NCBI GenBank assembly: GCA_958450365.1 | Contig: CAUEEP010000861.1 | Coordinates: 278,959-342,958 of the forward strand | Origin: Mesorhabditis belari | Lineage: Eukaryota > Nematoda > Chromadorea > Rhabditida > Rhabditidae | DNA: 64,000 nucleotides | Direction: 5' to 3' | Shown: positions 1 through 10,900 of the stretch, one piece after another | How the letters are laid out: each line of letters begins with the position of its first letter | How positions within the stretch are numbered: the stretch's first letter is position 1 | Notes under the pieces: generated by a model | The model's input: the letters and a program-made list of their open reading frames with translations, nothing else | Database searches by the model: none | Told to the model about the DNA's origin: nothing | Made by a program: the position numbers and the translations under genes

Positions 1-600
1 CTTCAATACTTTCAAAAAACACTATACCATTGTCAAAAATTCTTAAACTCCACCTGTACATCTAGCAAATTAGACAGTATTAAATCCGTTTATGAGTAAG
101 AAAAATTGGTACCTGTTTATTTACCTGTTTATTGGACTAAAATCATTTGTGCTAGATGGTCATCTAAATTTTGAAGCTACAGCTGATTTTCTTTTGGTTT
201 CCCCGGAAAGTCTTGTCCACCCTTTGAAATTTTCGTTTTTAAATCAATAATTAGCCGATTAACGTGTTATTTGCTTTAAATAAATAGGATTAACTATTTC
301 ATTTAGCTCATTTTTAGGCAAATTTGAGTCCAATTTAGTCCAATTGAGTCCAGTTGAAACAAAGGCGACCGGGAATTCTTGTTTTTCCTAAATTCCTTAC
401 AATGGACATAAAATGAAAACAGCAAGGTGAAATATTATGAAAACTTATCTATCTGCCTAACTTTTTATTCTCTATTTTTTGTCTTTTGACATCCAAATAG
501 GCTTCTGTGACAAAAAGTGCTCAAATCGGAGCTTTGAGTTTCATCGTTTTTGACTCCTTGACTTTACACCTTTATAAAAATAAATTAACCCGAGCTTTTC
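1..600. other. gene-free AT-rich stretch
   Basis: No reading frame with plausible splice sites or recognisable protein content is visible on either strand. The stretch has no obvious tandem repeat. It precedes the left arm of the long inverted repeat that starts near 605. Confidence 0.5.
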
Positions 601-604
601 AGAA

Positions 605-2095
605 TTTCTTAAAGGGCAACTTGTAAATAAATAATAGAAATTTCTGAAAAACAACCCATAGATCGATTGGTTCATTATTTGTTTCAAAAATTAACCTTTA
701 AAAAGCGGAGACTTTCCGACAAACCTGATAATTCAGACCTTTTCGAGTCGAATCTTATCTAGCAAGTAAAGCCAAGATATGAACTGTTTTTTTTACCGAA
801 TTCTGTATCACCTTAATCGGGAGCTTTATGAAATTCCAAAAAGTACAACCAAAAAGTACTACAAGCTCAAAGTCAGAGTAATGCAAGTTATGTGGAATGA
901 GAAATTTCATTTGTGCTAGGTGACCAGACTAGAACTTTGACTCAAAAAGCTTTTTCCATTCGTAGATATAGTCGATTTTTGAGTCAAAACAAGATCAAGC
1001 CATCAAAACGCATCTCACAAGCAAAATTTTGCCTACTTGTTTAGTGTTTTAGCTAGATCGCTTAGTGTCATTATCTAGCAGATCGAAGCTCTCGATTCAT
1101 TTTTACAAAAATCACAAGCAAATCTCAAATCTTTCAAAAACATCTGTTCATCCGTGTCGCATTTGTTCATCCGTGTCTCTAAAGAGCCTCTCGAAAAATC
1201 GACGAGGCAAATAATTTCCATGTTCTCATCTCTCTTCTGTATCTCTCTTTGTCCTTTCGATTCTTTTTCTATTTTTTGTCCCTTCCATCAATCCGTGACT
1301 ATTGACTGCACGTGGCCAAACACTTCTCAGGCCACAAAAATATTTCACCAGAACCTCCTCGCAAACAATTATTGGCTAACCGTTTGAAAGTTTGAAATGT
1401 TTGCTTTTCAAGTGATCTGAAAATAGTTGAAGACTTTGGATCAAAATAAGATTGAGCTTGAGATTGATCATTGATCAATAATAACATTAATCATTTAAAT
1501 TGATAGCTTGTTCAGAGAACCAGAACACTTTTTCACTTGATCTCTAATTCTAATTCTTTCCTTAAGCTTGATTCACTTGATTCTTCTTAGACTTCTTTTC
1601 AAATTCTATTCTTTTCTAAGCCTCATTCTATTCTTTTCTAAGCCTCAATTCTCATAAACGGTGCAACGTAGCTTTGTAAATAAAAATCAACAGTGTAAAC
1701 TAGCTTTTGTAAATCCATATTCTAAATATGAATTTCTTAGAGATTTCTCTAGAAAAGTAAGATGTTTTTATCAACTTTTCCAAATCCTAACACAGTTTTT
1801 TCTAAAGGAAACGGTGTTAGGCTGGGTTTGATGATTGGAACTGTCGTTTCTCATAGAGGCAAAAAGGAAAGAGATCATCGAAGATGTCCGATGATCTCTT
1901 CTTTCGTGGCCAGTGAAAGATCTGCCATCTTCGTTTATATAGACTCTAGAAAAACAGACCAAAACAAACTTCTCTGATTGGCCACAAAATCTCCGCTTTT
2001 TAAAGGTTCATTTTTGAAACATATAATGAGCCAATCGATCTATGAGTTGTTTTTTCAGAAACTCCTATTATTTATTTACAAATTGCTTTTTTATT
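605..2095. repeat. long-range inverted repeat, about 110-bp arms, 1.3-kb spacer
   Basis: The segment at about 605-718 (containing ATAGATCGATTGGTTCATTA and then TTTAAAAAGCGGAGA) is matched in inverted orientation by about 1985-2095 (TCTCCGCTTTTTAAA, then TAATGAGCCAATCGATCTAT). The arms are clearly similar over about 110 bp. The spacer contains no recognisable transposase; it has a local hairpin around GAGATCATCGAAGATGTC at about 1870. This is either a non-autonomous DNA transposon with long terminal inverted repeats or two solo copies in opposite orientation. Confidence 0.6.
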
Positions 2096-2339
2096 TAAGC
2101 AGATACAGCTCTTTTGCTTTGCAGCTTTATGTATCATATTTCTACAGGACCATTTCTGCAGTGTGAGATCTTTTGAGATTTGAGATCCTATTTGAGCAAT
2201 ATGAAATCCGATTTCTTGATATATTTCACTGTTCTACAAAGAATACAAAGATCTTGTTAAATTTGGATTCAAAATTTCAGCTCCTAGCTAGTTTTCAGTT
2301 GACATTTTAACTTCATGAGCTGCAGACATTATTTTAAAG

Positions 2340-2485
2340 AATAATTGAACAAATTATAGCTATTATAGCTATTATAGCTTTAATTTTTAATACTTTAATA
2401 TAATAGAAAATCTATTATAGCTATAATAGCTAAATTATAATAGCTATAATGGCTAAATTATAATAGCTATAATAGCTAAATTCTA
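2340..2485. repeat. TATAGCTATTATAGC simple palindromic repeat
   Basis: Short units of TATAGCTAT and TAATAGCTATAA are repeated head to tail and in inverted orientation across about 145 bp. The units are self-complementary, so the tract can form hairpins on either strand. No coding content. Confidence 0.8.
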
Positions 2486-2817
2486 GCTCTTCTTGTTCAA
2501 AATTTCAACCATCAATAAGTCTTTGCCATCACTTTCCCCAGCACTTATTCTTCAGTCCAAGTCTCGCGTTTTTCTCTCAAAAACAAAACCAGTCTGCAAT
2601 CTGATTCCCATCGTTTTCCTCGCTCTCCTTTCGAGTGTTCCATTCTTTTCCCTCTTTTCCTCCATTCTTTAAGATCTGGCCTCCCACCTTTGAACGCCCC
2701 GATTACGTGCTCCTTTTGGCACCCATAAGCTAAGATTTTGTTTTTTTTGTCTGGCAAAGTTTTATTTGTAATTTGAAAGCTTTTAATTTGAAAACCCTGT
2801 AATTTTAAAGCGATTCA

Positions 2818-3112
2818 TAGTACAGGGTGACCACGAACTATGGCGACACCTTTTAGAAAAGGTTGCTGGCAAACGCTTGACTTATTACCAAAGTGCCAAG
2901 TAGAAAAATAAAGCCCTTCATCCTGGCATCATTTTTCTACAAAAAGCTTCGAGATTGGAGTTATAAAACTCATTTTACAAGCTCTTGGACGAGCTCAAGT
3001 CGGCCTCTCTCCTGTAATTTGCCATTCTTGACTCTTTTTGAATCACAATATTTTCATCTAGAAAGAGATTCTTTCAATCAAACTTGTAGTATTTTGTGTT
3101 TTTTATTTTGTT
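2818..3112. repeat. half copy of foldback family FB-A
   Basis: Begins with ACAGGGTGACCACGAACTAT followed by GGCGACACC, and continues with the same arm seen in the complete copies at 3213-3984 and 26607-27366. Only one arm is present. At about 3112 the sequence passes into the unit that flanks the complete copies on their left side. Confidence 0.65.
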
Positions 3113-3212
3113 TACGATACAAAAGGATGCTAATTCTTGCGCTAATTCTTGTTTAGCGAACCCAGAAGCCGCTGAACTTTGATCTTATGCAAATTCTATA
3201 ATTCTTGAGCTT

Positions 3213-3984
3213 TCTAAGACTCAATACAGAATCATAGTGACACCTTTTTTGAAAAAGTTGCTGATAAACGCCTGATTAATTACCAAAATGACAAGTGTTA
3301 CATAGAAAAATAAAGCCCTTCATCTTGGCATCATTTTTCCACAAAGAACTTCAAGATTGGAGTTATAAAACTCATTTTACAAGTTCTTGAATGAGCTCAA
3401 GTCGACCTCTCTTCGGCGATCTATCATTTTTGACACTTTTTGAAATATTTTCGTCTAGAAAAGGATTCCTTCAATCAAACTTGTATTATTTTACTTTAAA
3501 TGTATGATTCAACGGAAAAATAATGCTAGAGAAGCATATACAGTAAGATCTTGTCAAATGGATATTCGAAAAAGCTCAATTTTCCCTTTTTGAACCTGGG
3601 AAAAACCCAGCACTCAGAAATCAACCCCAATTTTTGCTATAAGAGTTTGACAAAAGAGCTTTGCTGTTATTCTTATTGTTATTAAATGATATTAAATGAT
3701 ATTAAATGTGATTTTCTCACAATCGAGAAAACCTTTTAACAATTTTTCATTAAGAAAAGTGTCAAAAATGGTAGGTCGCCGAAAAGAAGTCGACTTGAGC
3801 TTATTCAAAAGCTTGTAAAATATGTTGTATAACTCCAATCTTAAAGCATTTTGTAGAAAAATGATGCCAAGATTCAGGGCTTCAATTCTCTATATAACAC
3901 TTGACACTTTGGTAATGAGTTAGGCGTTTGCCAGAAACTCTTCCAAAAAAGGAATCGCCATAATTTGCGGCCACCTGTAGAGTC
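3213..3984. mobile_element. foldback element FB-A, complete copy
   Basis: The left arm (ATAGTGACACCTTTTTTGAA onward, through AAAGCCCTTCATCTTGGCAT) is repeated in inverted form at the right end (near ATGCCAAGATTCAGGGCTTC, ending ATAATTTGCGGCCACCTGTA). Arms are about 220 bp around a central spacer with ATTAAATGATATTAAATG. There is no coding capacity. The structure is that of a non-autonomous foldback or MITE-type DNA element. Similarity to the copy at 26607-27366 also extends about 100 bp to the left, which suggests that the true unit is larger than the palindrome. Confidence 0.7.
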
Positions 3985-4356
3985 TGAGATTTGCTATGAC
4001 TTGAACTTTTTTTTACCAGCTTTATTCAATATATGACTAATTTCTAAAATATATTCCTTTTTCAGTCCAATGTTCAGCCCAATGTTCACTTTTCAATCCA
4101 CTTTTCCGCTTTCAACCCTTACAACTTTTCACGTTAGTTTTCAACTTGAATCGTTGAGTATGAAAAGTTTTCAAGTTGATCCGGTTAATCCTATTTTCCT
4201 TGATCATCAATAATTGAACTTGAAAACCTCCGATCTCCCTTTGAACAAGATTGATTTCAGTTTTTCTACCATCAAAATCCTTTGAACATTTCACTTTCTG
4301 TTTCCAATTTATTTCTCTCATAAAACCACTTCTTCAATTCGATCATAAACCCCAAG

Positions 4357-4363
4357 TTTCCAG
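4357..4363 (+). promoter_or_regulatory. candidate splice acceptor upstream of the 4384 reading frame
   Basis: TTTCCAG ends 20 bases before the ATG at 4384. This fits the nematode acceptor consensus and could receive either a cis-spliced 5' UTR exon or a trans-spliced leader. The sequence does not decide between these. Confidence 0.4.
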
Positions 4364-4383
4364 GTTTTTCCGCACATGTGTCG

Positions 4384-6672
4384 ATGAGTTGGCGTCGCGA
4401 GTATTCGGGTACTCGCCCAGGCTGGCATGGCGACTCCACAAGCCTCAATTTCCCCTCTCAATCACGATCATTCGGCCGCCCACTCTCCTATTTAGCTGCT
4501 CAAGGCGCGGCTCCCTTTCACGAGGAACACCACGAGGATGCCTACCCAATGGCTGAACCCATCGACTCCTCCCGTGTCTCCAACATAAACTTCCCCTCTT
4601 CCTATCGAAAAGACGGTCTTGGTCTCATGGACGATGCACTCGCTCACTCGATGGATGCCGAGTCGCTTCACCAAAACCGCGCACAACATTTGCAACCCGC
4701 TAGACCAGCGAGTGTCGCCGCAGAGAGAACACCAGAGAGATGGCCCTCCGACTCGCACTCCTCTCTTCAGTTTAACAGCCCCCACAGCCGGCCACTCTCC
4801 ACCTCAATCCCCTCCTCTCTGAGAGACCGATCACCCTCCTCTTCCTCGGCTCTCCTCGATCTCCTCAATCGATACCCATCAGCTCGACAGAACAAACATC
4901 CAGCCCCCCAGCGGCTATATTGGACCGAGGAACGACCCACGTCTACCCTACATTTTCGTCCGAGTGTTGATGAACGCGGTTTTCCGATTGTTGAGCTGAC
5001 TGTGCCAAGATCTACTCATCGAACCACTTCATTGCCTCATAATAACGAGTTTGGAGACGCTGTAAATCAATTCAATCAGCTAAGCAACTCTTTTCACGAG
5101 TTTTCTGAAAAGCCACATTGGCGAGAAGAGGCTCGATTCACTCCAATAAATCCTCAGTATTCGAAAACTTTTCCGGGAAAATCTCTTTATTCTTCTATTC
5201 GAGAGGATTTTGATGAGCCAGAGCAGAGAAGCTTTCCCAGAGAAGCTTTCCCAGTCACTTATCAAGAAACTGTCACAACTGAACGATCAAACGGTGGTGG
5301 GCCAACGTTTCGCGAAACGAGAACTACAACCGATTTTGGAGCTGGCCCAAAGACTTTTGTTGAAAGAAGTGCAATCAATCCGCAGATCAATCAACTAAAC
5401 GGATATCGAGATCCTTACAACCGAGAACCCTATCGACCGCTTCAATTCGTCGTTCAAGACTCTCGCCCAACTCCCACGAATTTCTCCTTGGATGCATTTG
5501 TTGATGAAGTGCTTGGAGAGGATATGAATCGATCCACGAATCAATGGAGAAGCTCTTTTGCTCAAATGCAAGAAAAGTTCAAGAACAATGAAGAAGCGAG
5601 TCCATCTCAGCATCCTTATGTGAATGGGTCCAGTCGGCAGTCAGCTATTCTGACGAAGAGCTCAAGTCATGGAGATATGAGAAATGATGCTGTCCCTCCT
5701 TCAGTTGATAGAAAAGCTGCTGAAGCTCCAGAGTTCCGGAAAAGTCCACAAATCACGTCTTACTGGGAAAATACATTGCGCTCAACTACACCAATTCCTT
5801 TGATCCCGAAACAATTGAGTGCCGCTGAGCGACTCCAACTTTTGCAAGAAGATCCAAATGATCCGCCGAGAATTCCACAAAGAAAAGTGAGTGGTGAAAT
5901 TCTTGCTCAAAAACGAGCTCAATTTCAAAAAGAGGCTGAACGAGTGGCTTCACCAACGCCCTACAAATCAACGATCATTCAACCAATTCGAATACAAACG
6001 AATGGTGGGTCAAATTTTGACCATTCAGATCATCGATTGATACCACAAGCGGCTGGGGTAGCAAGATTTCCATTAGAAGAATTTGCGTTAAGTCCACCGC
6101 AACAAAATCGCCCGAAAATCCACTCGCCATCTCCGGATCAGTTGAGTGAAAGCAGTTCGGTGTACCAAATGCCCTCCGGTCTACCGCATCCAAAACCCAA
6201 GCACAATATTAAGGAGCAAATCTATTATGCTGGTTTACAGCAAAACACTTTGCCGAGGAGTGGCCTCAAAGTGAACCCGAATTTCCCGTCACCATCGCAG
6301 GGGAGTGTCACGTCGAGGATTTCCGAATTTGAGGGAAGACCCGGGACACCGACGTTGCAATTGGGTGGCGCTGACTTAAACCAGCCGCCATCTGAACCTC
6401 ATTCACCGGGTCCTTTAAGCCCAAGAACTACTGTATTCCGAAACCATGCGCCGGTCATTCAAATGGAAATGGGAAACTCCGGGAGATCGACACCGATTCC
6501 GAGTATGTTCGACTTTTCAAGGGAGGAGATCCGGTTCGAGCCTGTTCCACAGAAAACAAGGGTTGGTGTTTTGCAGAATTTTAAGGAGCCCTTTCAAGGA
6601 GCTAGGGATGCTTTTGATTTACACCTGGCGTTTGAGCCTAGACATAGTTTTGCTGGTTCCGACATAGCCTAA
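4384..6672 (+). CDS. long single-exon protein of unknown function, probably disordered
   Basis: A reading frame of 762 codons runs from the ATG at 4384 (MSWRREYSGTRPGWHGD) to a stop at 6670-6672. An in-frame GTG lies two codons upstream, but ATG is the likely start in a eukaryote. The GC content and codon use are clearly more coding-like than the flanks, and no intron is needed. The protein is rich in Ser, Pro, Arg, Gln and Glu, with no signal peptide, membrane segment or zinc-binding pattern that I can see. Features: Ser/Pro-rich N-terminal third, a central segment with Thr/Glu-rich sequence (TYQETVTTERSNGGGPTFRE), a basic-acidic stretch near residues 475-525 (PPRIPQRKVSGEILAQKRAQ) that may be helical, and a C-terminal Pro/Ser/Gly-rich tail. 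Such composition is common in cytoskeletal or scaffold proteins, but I do not recognise a family. An upstream non-coding exon is possible. Length and openness make a real gene very likely; function is unknown. Confidence 0.85.
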   Translation: MSWRREYSGTRPGWHGDSTSLNFPSQSRSFGRPLSYLAAQGAAPFHEEHHEDAYPMAEPIDSSRVSNINFPSSYRKDGLGLMDDALAHSMDAESLHQNRAQHLQPARPASVAAERTPERWPSDSHSSLQFNSPHSRPLSTSIPSSLRDRSPSSSSALLDLLNRYPSARQNKHPAPQRLYWTEERPTSTLHFRPSVDERGFPIVELTVPRSTHRTTSLPHNNEFGDAVNQFNQLSNSFHEFSEKPHWREEARFTPINPQYSKTFPGKSLYSSIREDFDEPEQRSFPREAFPVTYQETVTTERSNGGGPTFRETRTTTDFGAGPKTFVERSAINPQINQLNGYRDPYNREPYRPLQFVVQDSRPTPTNFSLDAFVDEVLGEDMNRSTNQWRSSFAQMQEKFKNNEEASPSQHPYVNGSSRQSAILTKSSSHGDMRNDAVPPSVDRKAAEAPEFRKSPQITSYWENTLRSTTPIPLIPKQLSAAERLQLLQEDPNDPPRIPQRKVSGEILAQKRAQFQKEAERVASPTPYKSTIIQPIRIQTNGGSNFDHSDHRLIPQAAGVARFPLEEFALSPPQQNRPKIHSPSPDQLSESSSVYQMPSGLPHPKPKHNIKEQIYYAGLQQNTLPRSGLKVNPNFPSPSQGSVTSRISEFEGRPGTPTLQLGGADLNQPPSEPHSPGPLSPRTTVFRNHAPVIQMEMGNSGRSTPIPSMFDFSREEIRFEPVPQKTRVGVLQNFKEPFQGARDAFDLHLAFEPRHSFAGSDIA

Positions 6673-6848
6673 ACATCGTTTTTTGCGTTGATTCCGAATC
6701 TCCAGGTCATTTGGGGATGATGTGTGGAAATTCGTAAGATATTTAGTTCCAAAGTTTACACAGAATTTTTAAGCATAACTTTTTGTGACCCTAAAATTGT
6801 TTAATTCGGGGTTTTTACATCACTAAACCACAAAGCAAAAAAAATGTC

Positions 6849-6917
6849 TGCAAGCGGGTTTGAAACCGTGAGCTGAAGAACTGGAGGCAAGCACACTAGC
6901 CAGTACGCCACGCGCCC
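6849..6917 (-). repeat. tRNA-like sequence (pseudo-tRNA or SINE head)
   Basis: On the minus strand GGGCGCGTGGCGTACTGG resembles the 5' part and A box of a tRNA, and CGGTTTCAAACCCGC resembles the T arm and B box. The acceptor arms do not pair, so this is not a functional tRNA. It lies in the 3' flank of the 4384-6672 gene. An AATAAA at 6942-6947 just beyond it could serve as that gene's polyadenylation signal, without other support. Confidence 0.45.
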
Positions 6918-6972
6918 ACGTCTTCGGAGCTGCGCAAAAGCAATAAATCGAGAAGCATTCCTAGTGAGGGCA

Positions 6973-7194
6973 TCCTAGTGAGGGGTGGTTACTTTGGGCC
7001 AAATTTTTCGCATAACTTCTTTCTGAGTTGGTGAATCTTTATCATTTTGATGTCTTTTTGTAGATCTCAACAAATGCAACAAAATAACACTAAAATCATA
7101 AAGATACGCCTACTTAGAAGAAAGTTATGACAAATTGCGCAAAAGATTCAGTTGCGCAAAAAACTTGGCGCAAAGTAGCCACCCCCGGAACTGA
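6973..7194. mobile_element. short foldback element (MITE-like)
   Basis: The left end GGTGGTTACTTTGGGCCAAA is the inverted counterpart of TTGGCGCAAAGTAGCCACCC at the right end. Inside, the GCATAACTTCTTTCT segment is mirrored by AGAAGAAAGTTATGA. The palindrome is about 220 bp with no coding capacity. Confidence 0.65.
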
Positions 7195-8807
7195 GAAAGA
7201 TTTGCCTAGGCCTGGCTTCAAATCCGGAACTAGTTCCAGCTCGTTTTTCACTTCTAAAGGAATTTTTTAACTTCCTGGAACCTACAAAGACCTATAAAAT
7301 GACTTTTTAACTTCCTAGGCCTAAACAAATCTTTCCCTTCTAGGAGATTTCAAAAAATTCCAAAAACCGCTCAAATTTTTGCTCCCTATTTTCCCATTGC
7401 AACTAATTTGAATTGCCGTGTGCTCATTACTAATTGATACTCTGAAAAGTTGAATTTTTTTTCTGGTGTTCCTCGGGAAAAGTTCCTTGTTTCTCATGGC
7501 ATATCATAGAATTTTTGAGTTGCTCTAAAATTTTGACTACAAAATTTTCAAGTTTCTGGGAAAGTTGTTACAAATTGGAAAGTTTTCTGTTATTTTATTG
7601 ACATTGGAAAGTTTTCTGTTATTTTACTGACATTGGAAAGCTTAAAGCTATCCAAAAATTACCACAAGATTGTTGCCAAGATTTTTGGTTCATGAAAATT
7701 TGCAGCTCAAGATTTCAGCTTCTTGGAATTCTAGATTTCAGCTCTATTAGCATAGATTTGAATTGGCTCTAATTGAATCTTTTTGAAGCTAAATCTTTAG
7801 ATAACTGAACTGAATGGAGCCCAGATAGTAAACCGTTCCTTAGTAAGTAGCAAAGCTTAGTAAAACTTAGTAAAACTTAGTAAACCCTATCAACTCTGAA
7901 ACCTTCTTTAGCATAGTACCATTGTTAGCCTATTGTTAGCCTATTGTTAGCCCATTGTTACTATTGTTACTATTGTTAACTACAGCCACTAATGAATATC
8001 CTCAAGAATCCATTTTGTATCAAATTCGTCAAATCAACTCTATTGGGTACTGTGTAAATATTAAGTAAACTAGAGCACTAATATAAGAAAATGAGCAAGT
8101 TTTTGAGTTATTACCTTCAATAGTTTATCATTATTTAAGTTGAAACTGTTAAAATTTTCAGCCGACGTTTCCAAAACTCTCCGAAAAACCAACATTTTTC
8201 CATTTTGCAAGTGCCAACTTGCTTTTTCTCTCTTTCCCAAATCCTTTAAGTGAATCCACTCCTCACTCACTCCACCTCGTAACTGTGTAATCCATCTCTC
8301 AAACTCTCGCAAAGAAAGAAACAGAATGAGAAAGCACATTTGTCCGCTATATCTTGGCCCTAAGACCAATAGCCAATATTTTCAATGGAGAAAGGAATGA
8401 GAAAAATTCGGGGTTTGGGAGAATTTTTTCGGAGATTTCTTTGTCTGTGAACAAGTGGTCTCTTGTTTTTGGTCAAAGTTGTACTTTTCATTGTTTTAAG
8501 CAGATTTTCTCCATTTTTTTTGATATAATTAGCTAACAAAACCATGTCTTTATTGTCTTATAGAGTAATTGGCAATCGTAGATAGGACAGTAAGATTTGT
8601 TGTTGATTAAAAAATAGCTTACCGTAACTAAAAGCGATCAATCATCACCTCACGGGCTTGTTTTTTGAGCTGTACTTTGCTGCAAACGCTACCCTTCTAG
8701 CACACTTAAATGCTCATTTTCTGTGATTTCTTAGAGCATTTGCTGCTTTAAAATGTAAGAATTGAGACCAGTGTTTGCACTTTAAGCTCAAAGTACAGGT
8801 CACTAAC
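7195..8807. other. gene-free stretch with short direct repeats
   Basis: No supported gene. It holds tandem ACTTAGTAAA units at about 7858-7885, TATTGTTAGCC units at about 7920-7975, and a duplicated 35-bp TTGGAAAGTTTTCTGTTATT segment at about 7575-7640. A pyrimidine-rich tract lies at about 8170-8330. Confidence 0.5.
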
Positions 8808-10090
8808 AAATCTAAAATTAAAACATACTTATTAGGTACAAGCATAAGAAATGCGGATTTCCACATTTTCATAAATTTCCAACGATAGAAACCTGATATC
8901 AATGAATGTTATAAACTATTGGGTTGGGGAGAATGAGTCGGCGCCGAACTTTAAAGGGACTTTTTGCACACATAAAGCCTTCTTTAAACATACGTTTGGT
9001 TTCATCAAAAGGATCCACTATTTCTCTACAAAAGTACTTTTGAGAGATTCCACAAAGCTTTTCTTTCGTGGAGTTTATGAACTTCCAAAGGCAGCTGGTT
9101 AAAATGGCAAAGAGTCCGACTCATCATTTGAACAGTTTCTTTCACATAAACCTTCTTTGGTGTTTATATAAAAAAGATAGAGCACATTGAATTACTTAAG
9201 TTGCCAAATTTGCAGGAAGATCCCACCAATGGTTTTTTCTAGATCACAGTTTGTAGTTTTTGTGAAAAAATGGCTTTTTCTTGAGCGGAGGCGCTGTTTG
9301 AATTTTCTTTTAAATGTCATTTTGTAGAGAATTAGTTAACCATTCTACTGATATCAAACGTATATTATTTGACGAAGTCGAATAGAAGTTTTAGACATTT
9401 TTTTCATTTTCGGCGCCGACTCATTCTCCCCAACCCAATATTTGAAAGTTGTAAATCTCCTCTACAAAATAGACTAAAACGTGTTTCAATTGATCGAACC
9501 ATTGAAGAAATTTCGAGGGCGAAATGCGAGTGACCAAAAAAGGAATCGAGTCACTTTAGGGACAAGTTTAGTGTGGTCAAAATAGAGTTAGCTTCCCAAA
9601 ATTGAAGATTTAAAAAGAAAAAGGATAACTATATATCAATTAATTAAAAAAGTCTAACGGAAATGCATTTACAGAAATTTAGATAGAGCGTAAGTTCAAA
9701 ACCCTCAAAATTGTCAAAAAATCGGCTTTTTCACAAAGAAGAAAAATTATTGTAAAGAGTTTCCCCATGAAATGATCCGAACTCTTAATTATTTTGAATG
9801 ATATTTCGGTCATTTTCCGGTCATTTTCCACTATATAGTCAAAACCGAACTCTTGTGAAAGTGGGGCTTTCAAAAAGTGCCCTTTTTGGTCACTCGCATT
9901 TCGCCCTCGAAATTTCTTCAATGGTTCGATCAATTGAAACACGTTTTAGCCTATTTTGTAGAGAAGATTTACAACTTTCAAATAGTTTATAACATTCGTC
10001 GATATCAGGTTTCTATCGTTGGAAATTTATGAAAATGTTCAAATCCGCATTTCTTATGCATGTACCTAATACTTACTTTATATTTTGAAC
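8808..10090. mobile_element. large foldback element, interrupted in its left arm
   Basis: The left arm (about 8808-8918, resuming at 9441-9560) and the right arm (about 9885-10090) are inverted copies. TAAGAAATGCGGATTTCC, CCAACGATAGAAACCTGATA and TTCAATTGATCGAACCATTG are all found on both sides in opposite orientation. The left arm is split by the 520-bp element at 8919-9438, whereas the right arm is uninterrupted. No transposase is visible inside. Confidence 0.75.
8919..9438. mobile_element. MITE with TA target-site duplication, nested in a palindrome arm
   Basis: The element begins TTGGGTTGGGGAGAATGAGT and ends with the inverse (ACTCATTCTCCCCAACCCAA), with TCGGCGCCGA extending the inverted repeat at both ends. 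It is flanked by TA at 8917-8918 and TA at 9439-9440. The intact right arm of the host palindrome carries only one TA at the equivalent place, which defines both ends exactly. TA duplication and terminal inverted repeats place it with Tc1/mariner-type non-autonomous elements. It is 520 bp with no transposase reading frame. Confidence 0.85.
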
Positions 10091-10411
10091 CTTGAAGTTT
10101 TGTTTTACTCAATGAATTTGAACAATGCGCTTGTCGAAAAAGATCTTTCTTAGAAAAAGACTAGGAAATTCTTTTAAATTTCCCTTCTTTACATTACTTT
10201 GTACAGCCTACCACTTTGATCAATCTCGAGTAACTTGATACGTTGAGATCTTTTTTCTGAATCGTTTTTCCCTTTGTCTCCTCTGTTTGCTCGTTATTTT
10301 CTCTTTATTGTCTAGACCTTTAAACGAAATATTTCATTTTGAAAGCGGTTAGAAAGTAGCTTTAAATCTAATCTACTATATGGGGGCTGTCTGTCTGTCT
10401 GTCTGTCTGTA

Positions 10412-10459
<48 letters not shown>

Positions 10460-10634
10460 CGTCACACTCTGGATCTCGGCTCCCCGTGAACCGATTTCGA
10501 CAAACTTTTTTTTGATGATAGGGAATTAAAAATGAATAGGTATATACTTTTTGATCAAAACACGCTTTTCATCAAAAACCCATCAAAAATCAGAAAAGCC
10601 ACTTAGCCATGTCTTTTTGAATTCGGTGGCCATT

Positions 10635-10721
10635 GGAAGAGGCGTGGTCGAGGTGGTTAGCGTCCCGTCTACAAAACAACTGCCCCAACTGGGGGTGTCG
10701 GGTTCGATTCCCGTCCGTTCC
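10635..10721 (+). repeat. tRNA-like sequence with long variable arm (Ser/Leu type)
   Basis: An A-box-like GGTCGAGGTGGTTAGCG is followed by a GC-rich hairpin CCCCAACTGGGGG in the variable-arm position and a strong B box and T arm, CGGGTTCGATTCCCG. The acceptor arm pairs only partly and the anticodon arm is poor. It is therefore scored as a tRNA-derived sequence rather than as a gene. Confidence 0.5.
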
Positions 10722-10789
10722 AAACCCGGGTTGTTTCGAGTCGTAAAACCTATTGGCGGAGTTGATTTTAGCTTTAGATTTAGTAGGTT

Positions 10790-10880
10790 TACCAAAGCGC
10801 GAGATAAGTCGTTTGGTTTCGCATGCAAATTGACGGCTGTCTCCGGTGCGGTGTGTCGAGGGTTCGAACCCCCGCAGCAT
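10790..10880 (+). repeat. second tRNA-like sequence in the same element
   Basis: The 3' part, GAGGGTTCGAACCCCCGCA, forms a perfect T arm with a B box. The 5' half is degenerate and no good anticodon arm can be drawn. Lies about 70 bases after the first tRNA-like sequence, in the same orientation. Confidence 0.4.
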
Positions 10881-10900
10881 AACTTTTGCAAGAACAATAA

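Larger units (their letters stand above)
10373..10900 (+). mobile_element. Helitron-like end with CTGT run and two tRNA-like segments
   Basis: Starts with ATCTACTATATGGGGGCTGT, followed by about 17 CTGT units (10390-10460) and then a unique stretch. Two tRNA-like sequences follow at 10635-10721 and about 10790-10880. The same order (CTACTATATA motif, CTGT run, tRNA-like segment) occurs at 36314, 41966 and, inverted, at 30747. The 5' motif resembles 5' ends of animal Helitrons as I know them. The 3' end is not defined and no Rep/helicase gene is present. Confidence 0.45.
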
